Both the position numbers and the translations under genes were made by a program. This document shows positions 24,878-34,947 of a stretch of 46,317 nucleotides of DNA, in pieces (the first letter of the stretch is position 1; every line of letters begins with the position of its first letter). This DNA comes from Spirochaetia bacterium. Lineage in GTDB: Bacteria; Spirochaetota; Spirochaetia; Treponematales; Treponemataceae. Where the stretch lies: positions 1-46,317 of the forward strand of contig CAAGBC010000054.1 of assembly GCA_900767955.1 (NCBI GenBank). The letters run 5' to 3'. The notes below the pieces were generated by a model. It was given only the letters and a program-made list of their open reading frames with translations. It had not been told where the DNA came from and searched no databases.

Positions 24878-24907
24878 CTTTTTATAGCAATATAACAGAG
24901 GTATCAA

Positions 24908-27754
24908 ATGAAAAATAAAGTTTTATCGATTTTAGCAATTTTTATTACTTTTATAACACTTTCATGTAAAACAGATTTAATTGAAAAAGAAACTACACCA
25001 CAAGGCAAAGGATTAATTAGCATTAAAATTGGAAACAATGCAAAAATGCTTTCTCCAAACACAGACAACATAAATATTTCTACTATTTCCAGCTGGACTG
25101 TAACTTTTACAAACAAGCAAGATACAACAAAACAACTTCAAAGAATAACTTCTTCTAACAGAACATTAAAAGAATATCTTCCATTTGGAACTTACATAAT
25201 CGAAATTGAAGGAACTACACAATCAGCGGCAGACGGTTCTCTTGCAATTGCTTTTTACGGAAAAACTGAAGCAGCTATTTCCCCAGAAGAAAAAACAACA
25301 ACAGCCAATATTTATGTTGCTCCTAAAAAATCAGAAAACGGAACAGGTAGTTTTGAATATAGTATTACAATGGAAAATTCTGACTTTCTACAACCTATGG
25401 ATAATACATTTTCTGCAAAATTATCTGCTATAAATAGTAATCTCACCCCAATAGAAATTACTTCAGATGCAACAGAAAACAGCGAAGAAGGAACTTTCAC
25501 AATTGAGTTTACAAAACGTGATATTCCATCAGGTTATTACAAACTTACAATTTCTTGTACAACAAAGATAACTGAAGATACTAAAACTACAATAACACAA
25601 ATCTTACAAAAAAATATTCTTGTAGAAATTTGTGATAACGCAAAAACTTCTGACTCAATTGAATTGCAAGTTGAAGATTATAAAACTTTATATGCTGTTA
25701 CACCAACAGCAGACGACGGTAACAAATACGCAAATTATTCTGGAGAATTCAAAAAATATCCAGCAGATTTTTTAAATATCTTAAATGATGACACAATCAC
25801 TAATGCTGAAATTAATATGCTTCGCGGTGACATCCCAATAATTAATCCAGCAAAAATAAAAGACAAAATATTTTATATTAATTTATATAACGAAAGCGAC
25901 CTAGAAAATTACGGTTACATAGATAAAAATTATGACGAAACAGCGCTTTCCCTTTATTCAACAAAAGGATTAATGCTACTTGGCAACGGAAATCACCAAG
26001 AAAGCATATTATATCTTACTATTTCCCCTGAATATACAGATGAACCAACAACACAAGTTACATTATTAAACGGTTCCCCTTCAATATATTTATATGAAAC
26101 TTCTTCAAAATTTGAGTTCGACATAAACGAAACATCAAACTATCATGACAAACCTTTTATGCAATGTGATGTACCACAAGACTCAGATGAATATTTATTA
26201 AAAATACTTGCTGATGATAATACTAAAATCTCATCTTTTGATGGAATCATATTAAACGGTAATAAAACAGACAAAGTTGTATATTCTTCAACATTAAAAC
26301 AAAGCGCTGAAAACACATGCAATAAAATTCAATACTTCATCTTGCCATCACAAAAAGGTTCAATACCAAAATATACGATTAATGCAGATACCCCAAATAT
26401 ATGCTTATATGAAAAAGTAACATTCACAATCCAAGGTGAATTTACACCCGACACAAAATTCAAATGGTACGCCAACAGAAAACTTGTACAAGATAGCACA
26501 GATACATCATACACACACACAGCACAATTCACCAACGACGAAGTTTTATGTTTTATCTATCAAGATGAAAATAATTACACAACTGAACAAATTAATCTTA
26601 ATGTAACAAAAGACGAAACACCAATTGCATTGTATTCAGCTGTAAGCGACCCTGGATTTTACCATTTATACAACCTAACATTAACAGATGTAAAAAACAT
26701 ATCCAAAGGCATCAGTTCTATTAGCCTTAATGACATAGATAACAATACTTCCCACATTGATAATTGTTATGACGATGAAGGCACTCTTTGGTGGATTACT
26801 AATTCATGTATTTACAACAGCAAGAATGTATCATTAAAAATGCCAAACTTGCGTTATATCGATTTTGATACAGATACTTTATATGCAACAGGAATGGATG
26901 CAACTGAAATAATCTATAAAATAACAGAATATAACGGACAATATTCACCTGAACAACTATTCGCCACAGAAGCACCAATAACTTGTATTACATTCAACAA
27001 TAATTATTGCTACACAATAGAAGAAGAAACAGATAATACAACAACATACACCTTAAAAAAATACGATTTGTCAAAAATTGAACCAACCTCAGGGCTGCTA
27101 ACATCAGAAGCATCAACTCACTTACTAACACTAACAAAAACAGTTGACGATACCCAGAATGAAATTATTACTTTCTCAGATTTAATTTTTGATACTGAAA
27201 ACAAAACAATCGCTAATACATTGAAAAATCCATTATTCAGTGATATCCAAGTTACAAATGAAGGAATATTTGTTTTATTCAACGATTGTTATTACAAAAA
27301 AGATACCGACAAACCGACAATTGATGCAAATAGTCGTGGTGGAATAATCAAGTTTGATGATAACCTAGAATTGGATAAAACTTTTGGCTCAAATGGAATA
27401 TTTGGTTGGACAAATGAAGTATACACATCTTCTGGAACAAATAATGGAAAACAATACGCTATAACTTCTTATATGCCTGACTTCCCAGCAGATACTCAAT
27501 TATCATCAGAATATTTCTATGGTCCACGCAAATTCCTTGCAATTAAACCTAAAAAATTAATTTTTGCAGATGACGGATTTATGTTCTACGGAAATAATGA
27601 TGACACAAGCGGTAAAAATGTAGATCAACTCATTGAGTTTGACATAGAAAATGCAATGTTTGATTCTTACAATCTTGATCAATCATCCATTGATTTCAAC
27701 AAAAGAGCACAAGAAACATACTCTGTAGCAGCTTCATTCACTTGGGATAACTAA
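24908..27754 (+). CDS. Large lipoprotein of unknown function, probable beta-propeller C-terminal part
   Basis: 948 residues. Signal with lipobox TLSC, Cys20. The N-terminal 45-250 region has the same layout as the upstream lipoprotein (GKGLISIKIGNNAKML, WTVTFTNKQDTTKQLQRIT, YLPFGTYIIEIEG). A middle region around 490-570 looks like an Ig/PKD-type sandwich (PNICLYEKVTFTIQGEFTPDTKFKWYANRKL). The C-terminal 570-948 alternates short strands around phrases such as DDEGTLWWITNS, TITCITFNNNYCYTIEE-like and GGIIKFDDNLELDKTFGSNGIFGW, suggesting a propeller-like repeat. No enzyme motif seen. AGAGG lies 6 nt before the ATG. Shared design with its neighbour suggests a surface complex, which is inference. 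Confidence 0.75.
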   Translation: MKNKVLSILAIFITFITLSCKTDLIEKETTPQGKGLISIKIGNNAKMLSPNTDNINISTISSWTVTFTNKQDTTKQLQRITSSNRTLKEYLPFGTYIIEIEGTTQSAADGSLAIAFYGKTEAAISPEEKTTTANIYVAPKKSENGTGSFEYSITMENSDFLQPMDNTFSAKLSAINSNLTPIEITSDATENSEEGTFTIEFTKRDIPSGYYKLTISCTTKITEDTKTTITQILQKNILVEICDNAKTSDSIELQVEDYKTLYAVTPTADDGNKYANYSGEFKKYPADFLNILNDDTITNAEINMLRGDIPIINPAKIKDKIFYINLYNESDLENYGYIDKNYDETALSLYSTKGLMLLGNGNHQESILYLTISPEYTDEPTTQVTLLNGSPSIYLYETSSKFEFDINETSNYHDKPFMQCDVPQDSDEYLLKILADDNTKISSFDGIILNGNKTDKVVYSSTLKQSAENTCNKIQYFILPSQKGSIPKYTINADTPNICLYEKVTFTIQGEFTPDTKFKWYANRKLVQDSTDTSYTHTAQFTNDEVLCFIYQDENNYTTEQINLNVTKDETPIALYSAVSDPGFYHLYNLTLTDVKNISKGISSISLNDIDNNTSHIDNCYDDEGTLWWITNSCIYNSKNVSLKMPNLRYIDFDTDTLYATGMDATEIIYKITEYNGQYSPEQLFATEAPITCITFNNNYCYTIEEETDNTTTYTLKKYDLSKIEPTSGLLTSEASTHLLTLTKTVDDTQNEIITFSDLIFDTENKTIANTLKNPLFSDIQVTNEGIFVLFNDCYYKKDTDKPTIDANSRGGIIKFDDNLELDKTFGSNGIFGWTNEVYTSSGTNNGKQYAITSYMPDFPADTQLSSEYFYGPRKFLAIKPKKLIFADDGFMFYGNNDDTSGKNVDQLIEFDIENAMFDSYNLDQSSIDFNKRAQETYSVAASFTWDN

Positions 27755-27778
27755 TATACAACACATCGTATAAATGTA

Positions 27779-27812
27779 AAAAGGACTGACCTATAAGGCA
27801 GTCCTTTTTTAT
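27779..27812. terminator. Strong bidirectional terminator between the lipoprotein operon and ppk
   Basis: AAAAAGGACTG / CAGTCCTTTTTT hairpin between two convergent genes, with T-runs on both strands. Confidence 0.92.
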
Positions 27813-27814
27813 TG

Positions 27815-29941
27815 CTATTCAATTTTCTTTCTTACTTCAAACTTTTTTTGCTTTATTTTTTCATAAGAATCATTTCTTCTTTTGTATTTTTTGTATAACA
27901 ATTCTTGACTTCTGCGTTTTGATTGACCTTCTTCAAGCAAAACAGGAATCCATTCACCATCTTTTTTAAGTTCATGGGCATTACAATTGTCTTCAAAATA
28001 AACATCAAGAATAGATTTTACTTCCTTAAATACTTTTTTATCCAAAATCGGGAACATAAGTTCAACACGGCGTTCAAGATTTCGTGGCATCCAATCTGCA
28101 CTAGCCAAATAAATTTCTGAATCGCTTCCATTTTGAAAATAAAAAATTCGTGAATGTTCCAAATATCTATCAACAATAGAAACAACTTTGATATTTTCAC
28201 TCATTCCCTTAACACCAGGAACAAGCATACAAATTCCTCTGACATTAAGCAAAACTTTTACACCAGCGCAACTTGCCTTATACAAAGCTTTTATAACATC
28301 TTCATGAGTAAGACTATTCATTTTTGCAATAATCAAACCTGGATTTTCTTTTGTTGATTTATCAATTTCCCGTTGAATCATATCAAGCAACTTACTTTTA
28401 ATAGAAATAGGCGCCATATTCAAACTGCTTAATTCCTGAACATCTGAATATCCTGTTACCATATTAAAAAATAAAGTTGCGTCACTTGCTATATTTTGAT
28501 TAGTCGTAAACAAAGACAAATCTGAATACAATTTTGCAGTTTTAGGATTGTAATTTCCTGTAGAAAGATGAACATATCTTCTTACAATATCATCATCCTT
28601 TCTGATAACCATTAAGATTTTTGCGTGAACTTTTAGATTCACTAAGCCATAAACAACAGTCACACCTGCACTTTCTAATTCATTTGCCCAACCAATATTG
28701 CGTTCTTCATCAAAACGAGCCTTTAATTCCACTAGAACACAAACTTGTTTTCCATTTGCGGCAGCTTTTTTTAACGCACTAATAATCGGAGAATTATTTC
28801 CAGTTCTGTACAAAGTCATTTTGATAGATAAAACATTTTCATCTTCTGCTGCATCTGTAATAAATTTTATCACAGGGTCATAAGATTCATAGGGAACATG
28901 CAAAAGCACATCTTCATTGCGCAAAACATCCCAATAAGGCTCTTCTTTTGGCAAAGACACTGGATAAAAATGTTCCCATTCAGAAAAACCAAGATTTCTA
29001 CCTTCGCTAGTTCCACGCAAATCCATCAAAACTTGTGGATTCAAAATTCCATCTACAATATAAATATCATCATTTTCGATGTTTAATTTTTTCTTTAGGA
29101 AATCAACAATTTTTTGGCTTGTGGAAGTACAAAGCAATTGCACAACAAAAGAAGATTGTCTTTTTACCAGAACTTTTTCCATTTCTTTAATAAAATTCCC
29201 TTTAGAATCTTCATCAACAGAAAAATCTGCGTCACGGGCAATCTTAAAAATCATAGATTCTTTTACATAAAATCCTGGGAACAATATCTTTCCAAATTCA
29301 AGAATCACTTCTTCCAAAAGCACAAATTGTTTTTTACCATTTTCAGTTGGCAACCAAACAATTCTATCCAAGCCGTTAGGAATTTGAACAAAAGCAACTT
29401 TACTAGCTTTATCGTTTCCCTTAAAAGGTGATTTTTTTTGCTTTTCTGCATCTTCAGCTTTTAAGTAAAACGCAATATATTCACTTAAATTAATTAAATG
29501 CGGAAATAAATTAGAATCAGTTCTTAATGGTGTCAAAAACGGAAAAACTTCATTTTCAAAAAATTCAGTAACAAATATTTTCTGTTTAGCATCAAGTTCT
29601 GCAATAGTTGTGTATTTTAGATTTTTTTCTGCCAACAAAGGAACAAGTTCATTCATTAAAAGATTGTGCTGGTCTTTTATGATATTATGGCATTTTACAG
29701 AAATCTGACGAAGCAATGATTTTGGAGTATATCCTGAATCATCAACAACTTTTGGATTAGATTTTTCCATTCGCTTTACGGAAGCAACTCTAACCTGAAA
29801 AAATTCATCAAAATTACTAGAAACAATAGAAAGAAACTGCAATCGTTCCATCAAAGGCAGTTCCTTTTTGAATGCGTTATACAATATTCTGTTGTTAAAT
29901 TCTATCCAAGATAACTCTCTGTTAAAAAATTTTGTTTCCAT
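27815..29941 (-). CDS. ppk1: Polyphosphate kinase 1
   Basis: Makes and breaks inorganic polyphosphate using ATP. 708 residues, full length. Domains run N, H, C1, C2. The N-terminal FNRELSWIEFNNRIL opens the family. LKVHAKILMV contains the His that is phosphorylated (E. coli His435 equivalent), and YVHLSTGNYNPKTAKLYSDLSLFT is the second conserved block. MTLYRTGNNSPI, LVELKARFDEERNI and the late RNLERRVELMFPI are also typical. GGAG sits 6 nt before the ATG. The lysine-rich tail (KIKQKKFEVRKKIE) is not part of the usual fold. Confidence 0.96.
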   Translation of the reverse strand: METKFFNRELSWIEFNNRILYNAFKKELPLMERLQFLSIVSSNFDEFFQVRVASVKRMEKSNPKVVDDSGYTPKSLLRQISVKCHNIIKDQHNLLMNELVPLLAEKNLKYTTIAELDAKQKIFVTEFFENEVFPFLTPLRTDSNLFPHLINLSEYIAFYLKAEDAEKQKKSPFKGNDKASKVAFVQIPNGLDRIVWLPTENGKKQFVLLEEVILEFGKILFPGFYVKESMIFKIARDADFSVDEDSKGNFIKEMEKVLVKRQSSFVVQLLCTSTSQKIVDFLKKKLNIENDDIYIVDGILNPQVLMDLRGTSEGRNLGFSEWEHFYPVSLPKEEPYWDVLRNEDVLLHVPYESYDPVIKFITDAAEDENVLSIKMTLYRTGNNSPIISALKKAAANGKQVCVLVELKARFDEERNIGWANELESAGVTVVYGLVNLKVHAKILMVIRKDDDIVRRYVHLSTGNYNPKTAKLYSDLSLFTTNQNIASDATLFFNMVTGYSDVQELSSLNMAPISIKSKLLDMIQREIDKSTKENPGLIIAKMNSLTHEDVIKALYKASCAGVKVLLNVRGICMLVPGVKGMSENIKVVSIVDRYLEHSRIFYFQNGSDSEIYLASADWMPRNLERRVELMFPILDKKVFKEVKSILDVYFEDNCNAHELKKDGEWIPVLLEEGQSKRRSQELLYKKYKRRNDSYEKIKQKKFEVRKKIE

Positions 29942-30082
29942 AAATCTCCATATAAAATATGTACACTCTGGTAAAAACTCAAGTTAATTCAGACAGCCTA
30001 TAATTGAGATAAAATATGCAAACGCTGTAATTGAGTTTTCTGTTACAATATTTTATACAAATACTGCAACATTATTCACAAA
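29942..30082. other. Intergenic region upstream of ppk1
   Basis: 141 nt between the ppk1 start and the end of the glycoside hydrolase gene, both on the minus strand. It contains a possible ppk1 promoter (TTGAGT, 17 nt, TATTTT on the minus strand, 29954-29982) and an imperfect CTCAA/TTGAG pair. No clear terminator for the upstream gene and no small gene seen. Confidence 0.35.
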
Positions 30083-31513
30083 TTAAAGTTTATCAATAAG
30101 CATAGAACACTTTCCAGATGGAATAGGAAGAGTTTTCTTCTTTTGATCCAAAATATTAATTGTAAAATAATACAATTTTTCACTTTCCATTTGAATTTCC
30201 CAACCGCGGCTACTCTTATTACTTAAAATAGTAATCAAGTTGCGTTTTAGTGATAGATTTTCAATTCCCATTACTTCAAGATTAGGAATAATCCAATCTA
30301 CAGTTTTTCTTGGCAAACTTATAGAAAGTCCAATTACATTTTCAATCATCAGTGCTATTGTAGATAACCCTGCAGAAATTAAGAAATGAGATCTTGGCCA
30401 ATCAGGAAGACTTTCACAAGAAGCTTTTCCTTCTTTTAAAGGACAATAAGCTTCAAACAAATCGCCTTTCTGATTTTTATCATTTGGCATTAGACCTTCA
30501 AGAATATAATATAAATGTCGAATAGAATATTCGCGTGCTAATTCATAATGTTGATATTTTTCCAATCCTTTTATAACCATAAAGTTCATAATTGGAAAAA
30601 CACTACCTCTAAAACCGTCGCCAGTTTCCTTAAAATATTCATTATCAGCAGACAATGATGGGAATGGATGATCAGTTCCAAAAGTATTTGGATTATTTAA
30701 ATGCGCAATAAGACTATCTGCTTTATCAGCATTAGGAATTTCAGCAAGAAGTGGCCAAAAACCAGCAATTGTTTTTGCAGGAAGTCTGTTTTCATCTTTA
30801 TCAAGATCATGATAAAATCCTGTTTCGCTATCCCACATCATTGAATTGATACGAGTTTTGATAGAAAAATACATTCTCTTGTACTGAAAACTTAATTCCT
30901 TATCGTTAAGAATATCTCCCAACGCAGACATATGAGATGCGTTTATAGCAACAGCTGCATTAAAATCAATTGCATAACGAACATTATCTCGTGGAGAATT
31001 AAACATTGTACTTGCAGAAGCAGGAGCTGCATACAAACCGTTTTCCTGTTTGAAAGTTGCATCAATCCATTCCATGTACTTCTGTAAAATAGGCATTACA
31101 TCTTTAATACGACGCTTATTTGCAGATTTGTGATATAAGTTAAATTCAGCCCATGCAAACAAAGGCAATCCTACGCCTTCTGGATTGGAAGAATCTAAAA
31201 TAGGCTGACCAGTTTTTAAATCATATCTCCAACGAATAGCACCAGATTCTTCCTGTTTTGAATAAAAGTAATCAATATTTTTATTTGCATCATAATTTCT
31301 ATTTGAATAAACTAAGAAAAATGAAGACAAAATAGATTCAAATTGGTCAATGACATAATTTCCATTTGTAGGATGTATAAAATATCCATCAGGAATTGTT
31401 TCTTCTGTTTTTGGATCAATCCAGCTAGAATAAAGCCATGTCCAAGTTTTATTATAAATATCTACAAAATCCTGCTCATAAAAATGGATTTTTGGAAAAT
31501 CGTGCTTATTCAC
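30083..31513 (-). CDS. Glycoside hydrolase with an (alpha/alpha)6-barrel, GH63/MGH1-like
   Basis: I prefer the GTG at 31511-31513 (MNKHDFPKIHFYEQ), which has GGGAG 5 nt upstream, over a TTG four codons earlier; this gives 476 residues. The sequence alternates helical repeats with family-like motifs. WDSETGFYHDLD, GDGFRGSVFPIMNFMVIKGLEKY and LFEAYCPLKEGKASCESLPDWPRSHFLISA resemble GH63 and mannosylglycerate-hydrolase-like (MGH1) enzymes, and more distantly trehalase-type GH37. No signal peptide is visible, so it acts in the cytoplasm. The substrate is probably an alpha-linked sugar, but the family is called by shape and partial motifs only. It is downstream of, and probably transcribed with, the membrane protein at 31610. 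Confidence 0.65.
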   Translation of the reverse strand: MNKHDFPKIHFYEQDFVDIYNKTWTWLYSSWIDPKTEETIPDGYFIHPTNGNYVIDQFESILSSFFLVYSNRNYDANKNIDYFYSKQEESGAIRWRYDLKTGQPILDSSNPEGVGLPLFAWAEFNLYHKSANKRRIKDVMPILQKYMEWIDATFKQENGLYAAPASASTMFNSPRDNVRYAIDFNAAVAINASHMSALGDILNDKELSFQYKRMYFSIKTRINSMMWDSETGFYHDLDKDENRLPAKTIAGFWPLLAEIPNADKADSLIAHLNNPNTFGTDHPFPSLSADNEYFKETGDGFRGSVFPIMNFMVIKGLEKYQHYELAREYSIRHLYYILEGLMPNDKNQKGDLFEAYCPLKEGKASCESLPDWPRSHFLISAGLSTIALMIENVIGLSISLPRKTVDWIIPNLEVMGIENLSLKRNLITILSNKSSRGWEIQMESEKLYYFTINILDQKKKTLPIPSGKCSMLIDKL

Positions 31514-31609
31514 AAATACTCCCAAACCTCTCTACCAGAGGCATACAATTTTTTTATCATTATAACATATTTTTTTAAAAAACGGTATATTTTTTTTATT
31601 TACTAACAA

Positions 31610-33388
31610 TTATTCAGTAGTTGTAACATCCGTTTCTACAAGTTCTGCTGATTTTTGTTCTGTTTCTGAAGCATAAATCAATCTAATTGTTTCAACTTCT
31701 GACTTATGACGAGATTTCAACAAGAGAGTATCGCTATCTTTTTTATGGATATAACCAGAAGAATTATAAGTTTCAAATCTATAGTCTGTTCTAAATTTCA
31801 AATCATAAATATAAATTGATTCAAATTCTTTAATTCCGTCAACAATCAAATAATGAGTGTATGAAATAGGGAAATCAATAGAAAGTGTTATAGTTCCATT
31901 ATTGTCGTTTTCATATCCAATATTATTTGCACAGCTCCAAGACCATACAGCTCTACCATTATCAAAAGCAATAATATCATAATGTGGATAGAATTTATTT
32001 CCGTGTATAACAATTGGATATAAATCAGCAAGAGTTTTTAAATCAAATGAAGCAGAATTCTTTAAGTAAGAATTGATAATCAAACGACCAGCGCCTTCTA
32101 ATACAGAGTTTCCAGAAACTTTTCCATAACGAAGAATTGCGTCACCTGCATAAATCGCACGAATTACAGAAAGGAACTGTCCACTTTCAGAAATTGTAAC
32201 AATATCATCATCAATTGCACATTGATTTTCAATTCTCTGAACACAACTTGAAACAGCAGGTTGTAATATTTTTGCCAATGTTTTATTTTTTTCAGCCAAT
32301 TCTACATACACATTAAGAATTCCAGCTGCTTGATAAACAGGAATATTAGAAATATCAGAAGTTGCAACATTTGTTAGTAACTGTTTTACTTTTTCTGAAC
32401 CAGGATGCATACACATATAATCTGCAACATTATACAAATTGAATACATCAAGAACACCAGAATCAACAGAATAAGCAATAACATCGCTGTAAGTTTGCAT
32501 TTGACGCTGAATTCCAACATTCATTTTTTCAAGTGTATTAAAATATGGAGCAGAAAGATATGTTCTTGTTGAACTTTTCTTAAACGCAACAGGAACTGAA
32601 TCAATTGCTTCCATGTATTTGCCTTTTTCAGCCATTGCTGCAATATAAGAAACAACTTCTTGTTCTGCAACATTTACTGAATCAGCAGGAATTTGCTTAA
32701 ATGCAGTAATCAAATTGTTTTTATAATCTTCAATAATATTAATATAATTTGTTTCAGAAGCAGCTTCCAAACTAGCAATATTTGCAAAAGAGAATGAACG
32801 AGTAAAATCAAAGTAAGAATAAGAAGCAACAGATTCGCGCTTTGTAAATGAAATTACATCAGAATCAATGCTAGGAGCAATTAATTCCCACGCATTTTTC
32901 TTATTTCCAATCTGAAGGCGAGAATCAGATTCTTGCAAAATTGTAGAACCAGCAGACAAGCCATAACCAATATTTACTTCAGAAACATTAGCAGGAAGTT
33001 TTGCTGAAATTGACAAATGAGCTTTTGAAGTTTCATCACTTATTGAAAATTTAAGGCTAACATCTTTTGTAAAATAAAAAACACAAGAAAGAGGAGACAA
33101 TCGTTCCCAAGAAACAAGGGAAATTGGCTGTGTTTTATTTCCAACTTTAATTGTTGCAGGTTTTTCGTCACTAGCAGAAAATGTAACACCATTAAACATT
33201 ACATTCATTTTATTTTTTAAACTAACGCTATTATCTTCTGCAACAGATTCAAACAAAGTTATATGAAGACTTCCAAGTTTTTCTGATATGATAGAATCAT
33301 TCTTAAATTGAATAATAAAGATGCCGATAATTACAACAGCATAAACAACCAATAAGGCAAACGACTTTCTAAAACTATATGTATACAT
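31610..33388 (-). CDS. Membrane-anchored extracytoplasmic protein of unknown function
   Basis: 592 residues. One uncleaved-looking membrane segment (SFALLVVYAVVIIGIFII, about 9-26) after a short basic N-terminus leaves nearly all of the chain outside the cytoplasmic membrane. The first 230 residues are strand-rich (SLHITLFESVAEDNSVSLKN, PATIKVGNKTQPISLVSW, AHLSISAKLPANVSEVNIGYGL), like an LptC/OstA-style sandwich, but I do not claim that. Residues 240-460 are helical, and the end is again strand-rich with a Thr/Glu tail. A promoter TTGAAT, 17 nt, TAAACT ends 9 nt before the ATG, with no Shine-Dalgarno sequence. Function unknown; the neighbouring hydrolase hints at a glycan link, which is inference. 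Confidence 0.7.
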   Translation of the reverse strand: MYTYSFRKSFALLVVYAVVIIGIFIIQFKNDSIISEKLGSLHITLFESVAEDNSVSLKNKMNVMFNGVTFSASDEKPATIKVGNKTQPISLVSWERLSPLSCVFYFTKDVSLKFSISDETSKAHLSISAKLPANVSEVNIGYGLSAGSTILQESDSRLQIGNKKNAWELIAPSIDSDVISFTKRESVASYSYFDFTRSFSFANIASLEAASETNYINIIEDYKNNLITAFKQIPADSVNVAEQEVVSYIAAMAEKGKYMEAIDSVPVAFKKSSTRTYLSAPYFNTLEKMNVGIQRQMQTYSDVIAYSVDSGVLDVFNLYNVADYMCMHPGSEKVKQLLTNVATSDISNIPVYQAAGILNVYVELAEKNKTLAKILQPAVSSCVQRIENQCAIDDDIVTISESGQFLSVIRAIYAGDAILRYGKVSGNSVLEGAGRLIINSYLKNSASFDLKTLADLYPIVIHGNKFYPHYDIIAFDNGRAVWSWSCANNIGYENDNNGTITLSIDFPISYTHYLIVDGIKEFESIYIYDLKFRTDYRFETYNSSGYIHKKDSDTLLLKSRHKSEVETIRLIYASETEQKSAELVETDVTTTE

Positions 33389-33426
33389 TGTTTTGTTAGT
33401 TTAACTAATGACGCAAGGAAATTCAA
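33389..33426 (-). promoter_or_regulatory. Promoter of the membrane-anchored protein gene, near-leaderless
   Basis: On the minus strand TTGAAT (33421-33426), 17-nt spacer, TAAACT (33398-33403), 9 nt to the ATG, implying a leader of only 2-3 nt. Confidence 0.55.
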
Positions 33427-33528
33427 GGTTTTATAAATAATATATTGAATAATGATTTTTTTTCTGTAATTATATTTACTAAATTTATGTAATATAAGTA
33501 AAAAAATGATTGTTATCTTTAATATGCG

Positions 33529-33541
33529 TTTGCGTTGCAAA
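33529..33541 (+). promoter_or_regulatory. TTTGC-GTT-GCAAA palindrome upstream of the TPR gene
   Basis: Perfect inverted repeat 32 nt before the ATG at 33574, followed by TTTATAA. Reverse-complement identical to 3336-3348. Confidence 0.4.
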
Positions 33542-33573
33542 GTTTATAAACTGTAATACCTTAGGAAAAATTC

Positions 33574-34947
33574 ATGAAAAAAATTTTAACTTCTGCATTA
33601 TTAATTCTTTTTGCAAACTTTTTATTTGCACAAACTACAAATGAACCATCAACAACAGAAACAAAACAATATTCCTCTGGAATGACTTTTGTTGAAGAAC
33701 TTCAAAACATTCTAAACCAAAACAACTTGGAAGAAGCAATTAATTTATTCAATTTTTTATCACCAGAATTAAAAAATGATACAAACCTACAAATTATTCA
33801 CGCTTCTTTGCTTCTATCTGCGAATAAAACAAGCCAAGCAATGACTTTAACAGACGAATTACTTGCAAAAAATCCAGATGACATTGCACTTCTTGAATTA
33901 AAAGCAAATATAGCAGTTGCCGCAAACAATAGCCAAGTTTTAAAAGCAACAGTTGCTCAACTTTTGCAAAAAGATTCAAACAACGCAACAGCAAACATCA
34001 TCAAAGGAAATCAATACGCACTACAAAAAAAATACAAACTCGCTGCTGATTACTACAAAAAAGCATTAGAAAGTGACGCAGAAAATCTGGAAGCATTATT
34101 CGGATTTGCAAAAATGTCATATTACAAAGGTAGCCTCAAAGATTCACAAAATTATTTTTCCAAAGTTTTGGAATTAGACCCTTACCACGCAGAATCAATG
34201 GCATTTTTAGGAAAAATCTATGCTGAAAATGAAAATTTCTTAGAAGCAACAAAATGTATTCAAGAAGCAATTTCACTTTCACCAGACAACTACGATTATT
34301 ACCTTGATTTAGGCCAATATCAACGCAATCAGGGCAAATACAAACTTGCAGAAGAAGCATGGACAAAAGCAATTGAAATTGACCCAAATTATTTCTTAGC
34401 TTACACATACAGAGCTGGATTATATGATGAACAAAACAAATTCGAACAAGCATTACAAGATTACAATAAAATAATTGAAACTAATCCTAAATATTATTTT
34501 TCTTACGAAGCAATGGGAATTCTTGAATTTCATCAGGGATTGTGGGCAAAAGCAAGAAAATCCTTTGAAAGAGCAAATTCCATCCAGAAAAATACTTCAT
34601 ACCAACTTATGATTATTGCAACTTACCTAAAAGAAAAAAATCTTCTTGAAGCAAAAAAATATGCACAAATTGCAATGAAAAATCTTGATAAATCTTCCTT
34701 AGATTATTTAATGATTAGACTTTACCACGACCAAGGTGGATTTAATGCTGAAAATGCAGTTCTAAAAATGTTAGATAAAGAAACTAACAAAACAAAACGC
34801 GGAAAAATGATGTATTATTTTGCACTTTATTACGACTTAAAAGGAATGAAGCAAGTTGCAAGTGAATACTACGGAAAAATTACACAAATGCAAACTCCGA
34901 TGTTCTTTGAATATCGCTTAGCAGAATGGGGATTAAAAAATGAGTAA
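33574..34947 (+). CDS. Exported tetratricopeptide-repeat protein
   Basis: The signal peptide MKKILTSALLILFANFLFAQ has likely cleavage after Ala19 and no lipobox Cys. The 457 residues hold about ten TPR-like helix pairs from roughly residue 45 to 440. The clearest repeats are AADYYKKALESDAENLEALFGFAKMSYYKG, AESMAFLGKIYAENENF and YLDLGQYQRNQGKYKLAEEAWTKAIEIDPNYF. It is probably a periplasmic scaffold for protein contacts; partner unknown. TAGGA lies 7 nt before the ATG. Its end overlaps the TraB-family gene by 8 bases, so the two are translated together. Confidence 0.88.
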   Translation: MKKILTSALLILFANFLFAQTTNEPSTTETKQYSSGMTFVEELQNILNQNNLEEAINLFNFLSPELKNDTNLQIIHASLLLSANKTSQAMTLTDELLAKNPDDIALLELKANIAVAANNSQVLKATVAQLLQKDSNNATANIIKGNQYALQKKYKLAADYYKKALESDAENLEALFGFAKMSYYKGSLKDSQNYFSKVLELDPYHAESMAFLGKIYAENENFLEATKCIQEAISLSPDNYDYYLDLGQYQRNQGKYKLAEEAWTKAIEIDPNYFLAYTYRAGLYDEQNKFEQALQDYNKIIETNPKYYFSYEAMGILEFHQGLWAKARKSFERANSIQKNTSYQLMIIATYLKEKNLLEAKKYAQIAMKNLDKSSLDYLMIRLYHDQGGFNAENAVLKMLDKETNKTKRGKMMYYFALYYDLKGMKQVASEYYGKITQMQTPMFFEYRLAEWGLKNE

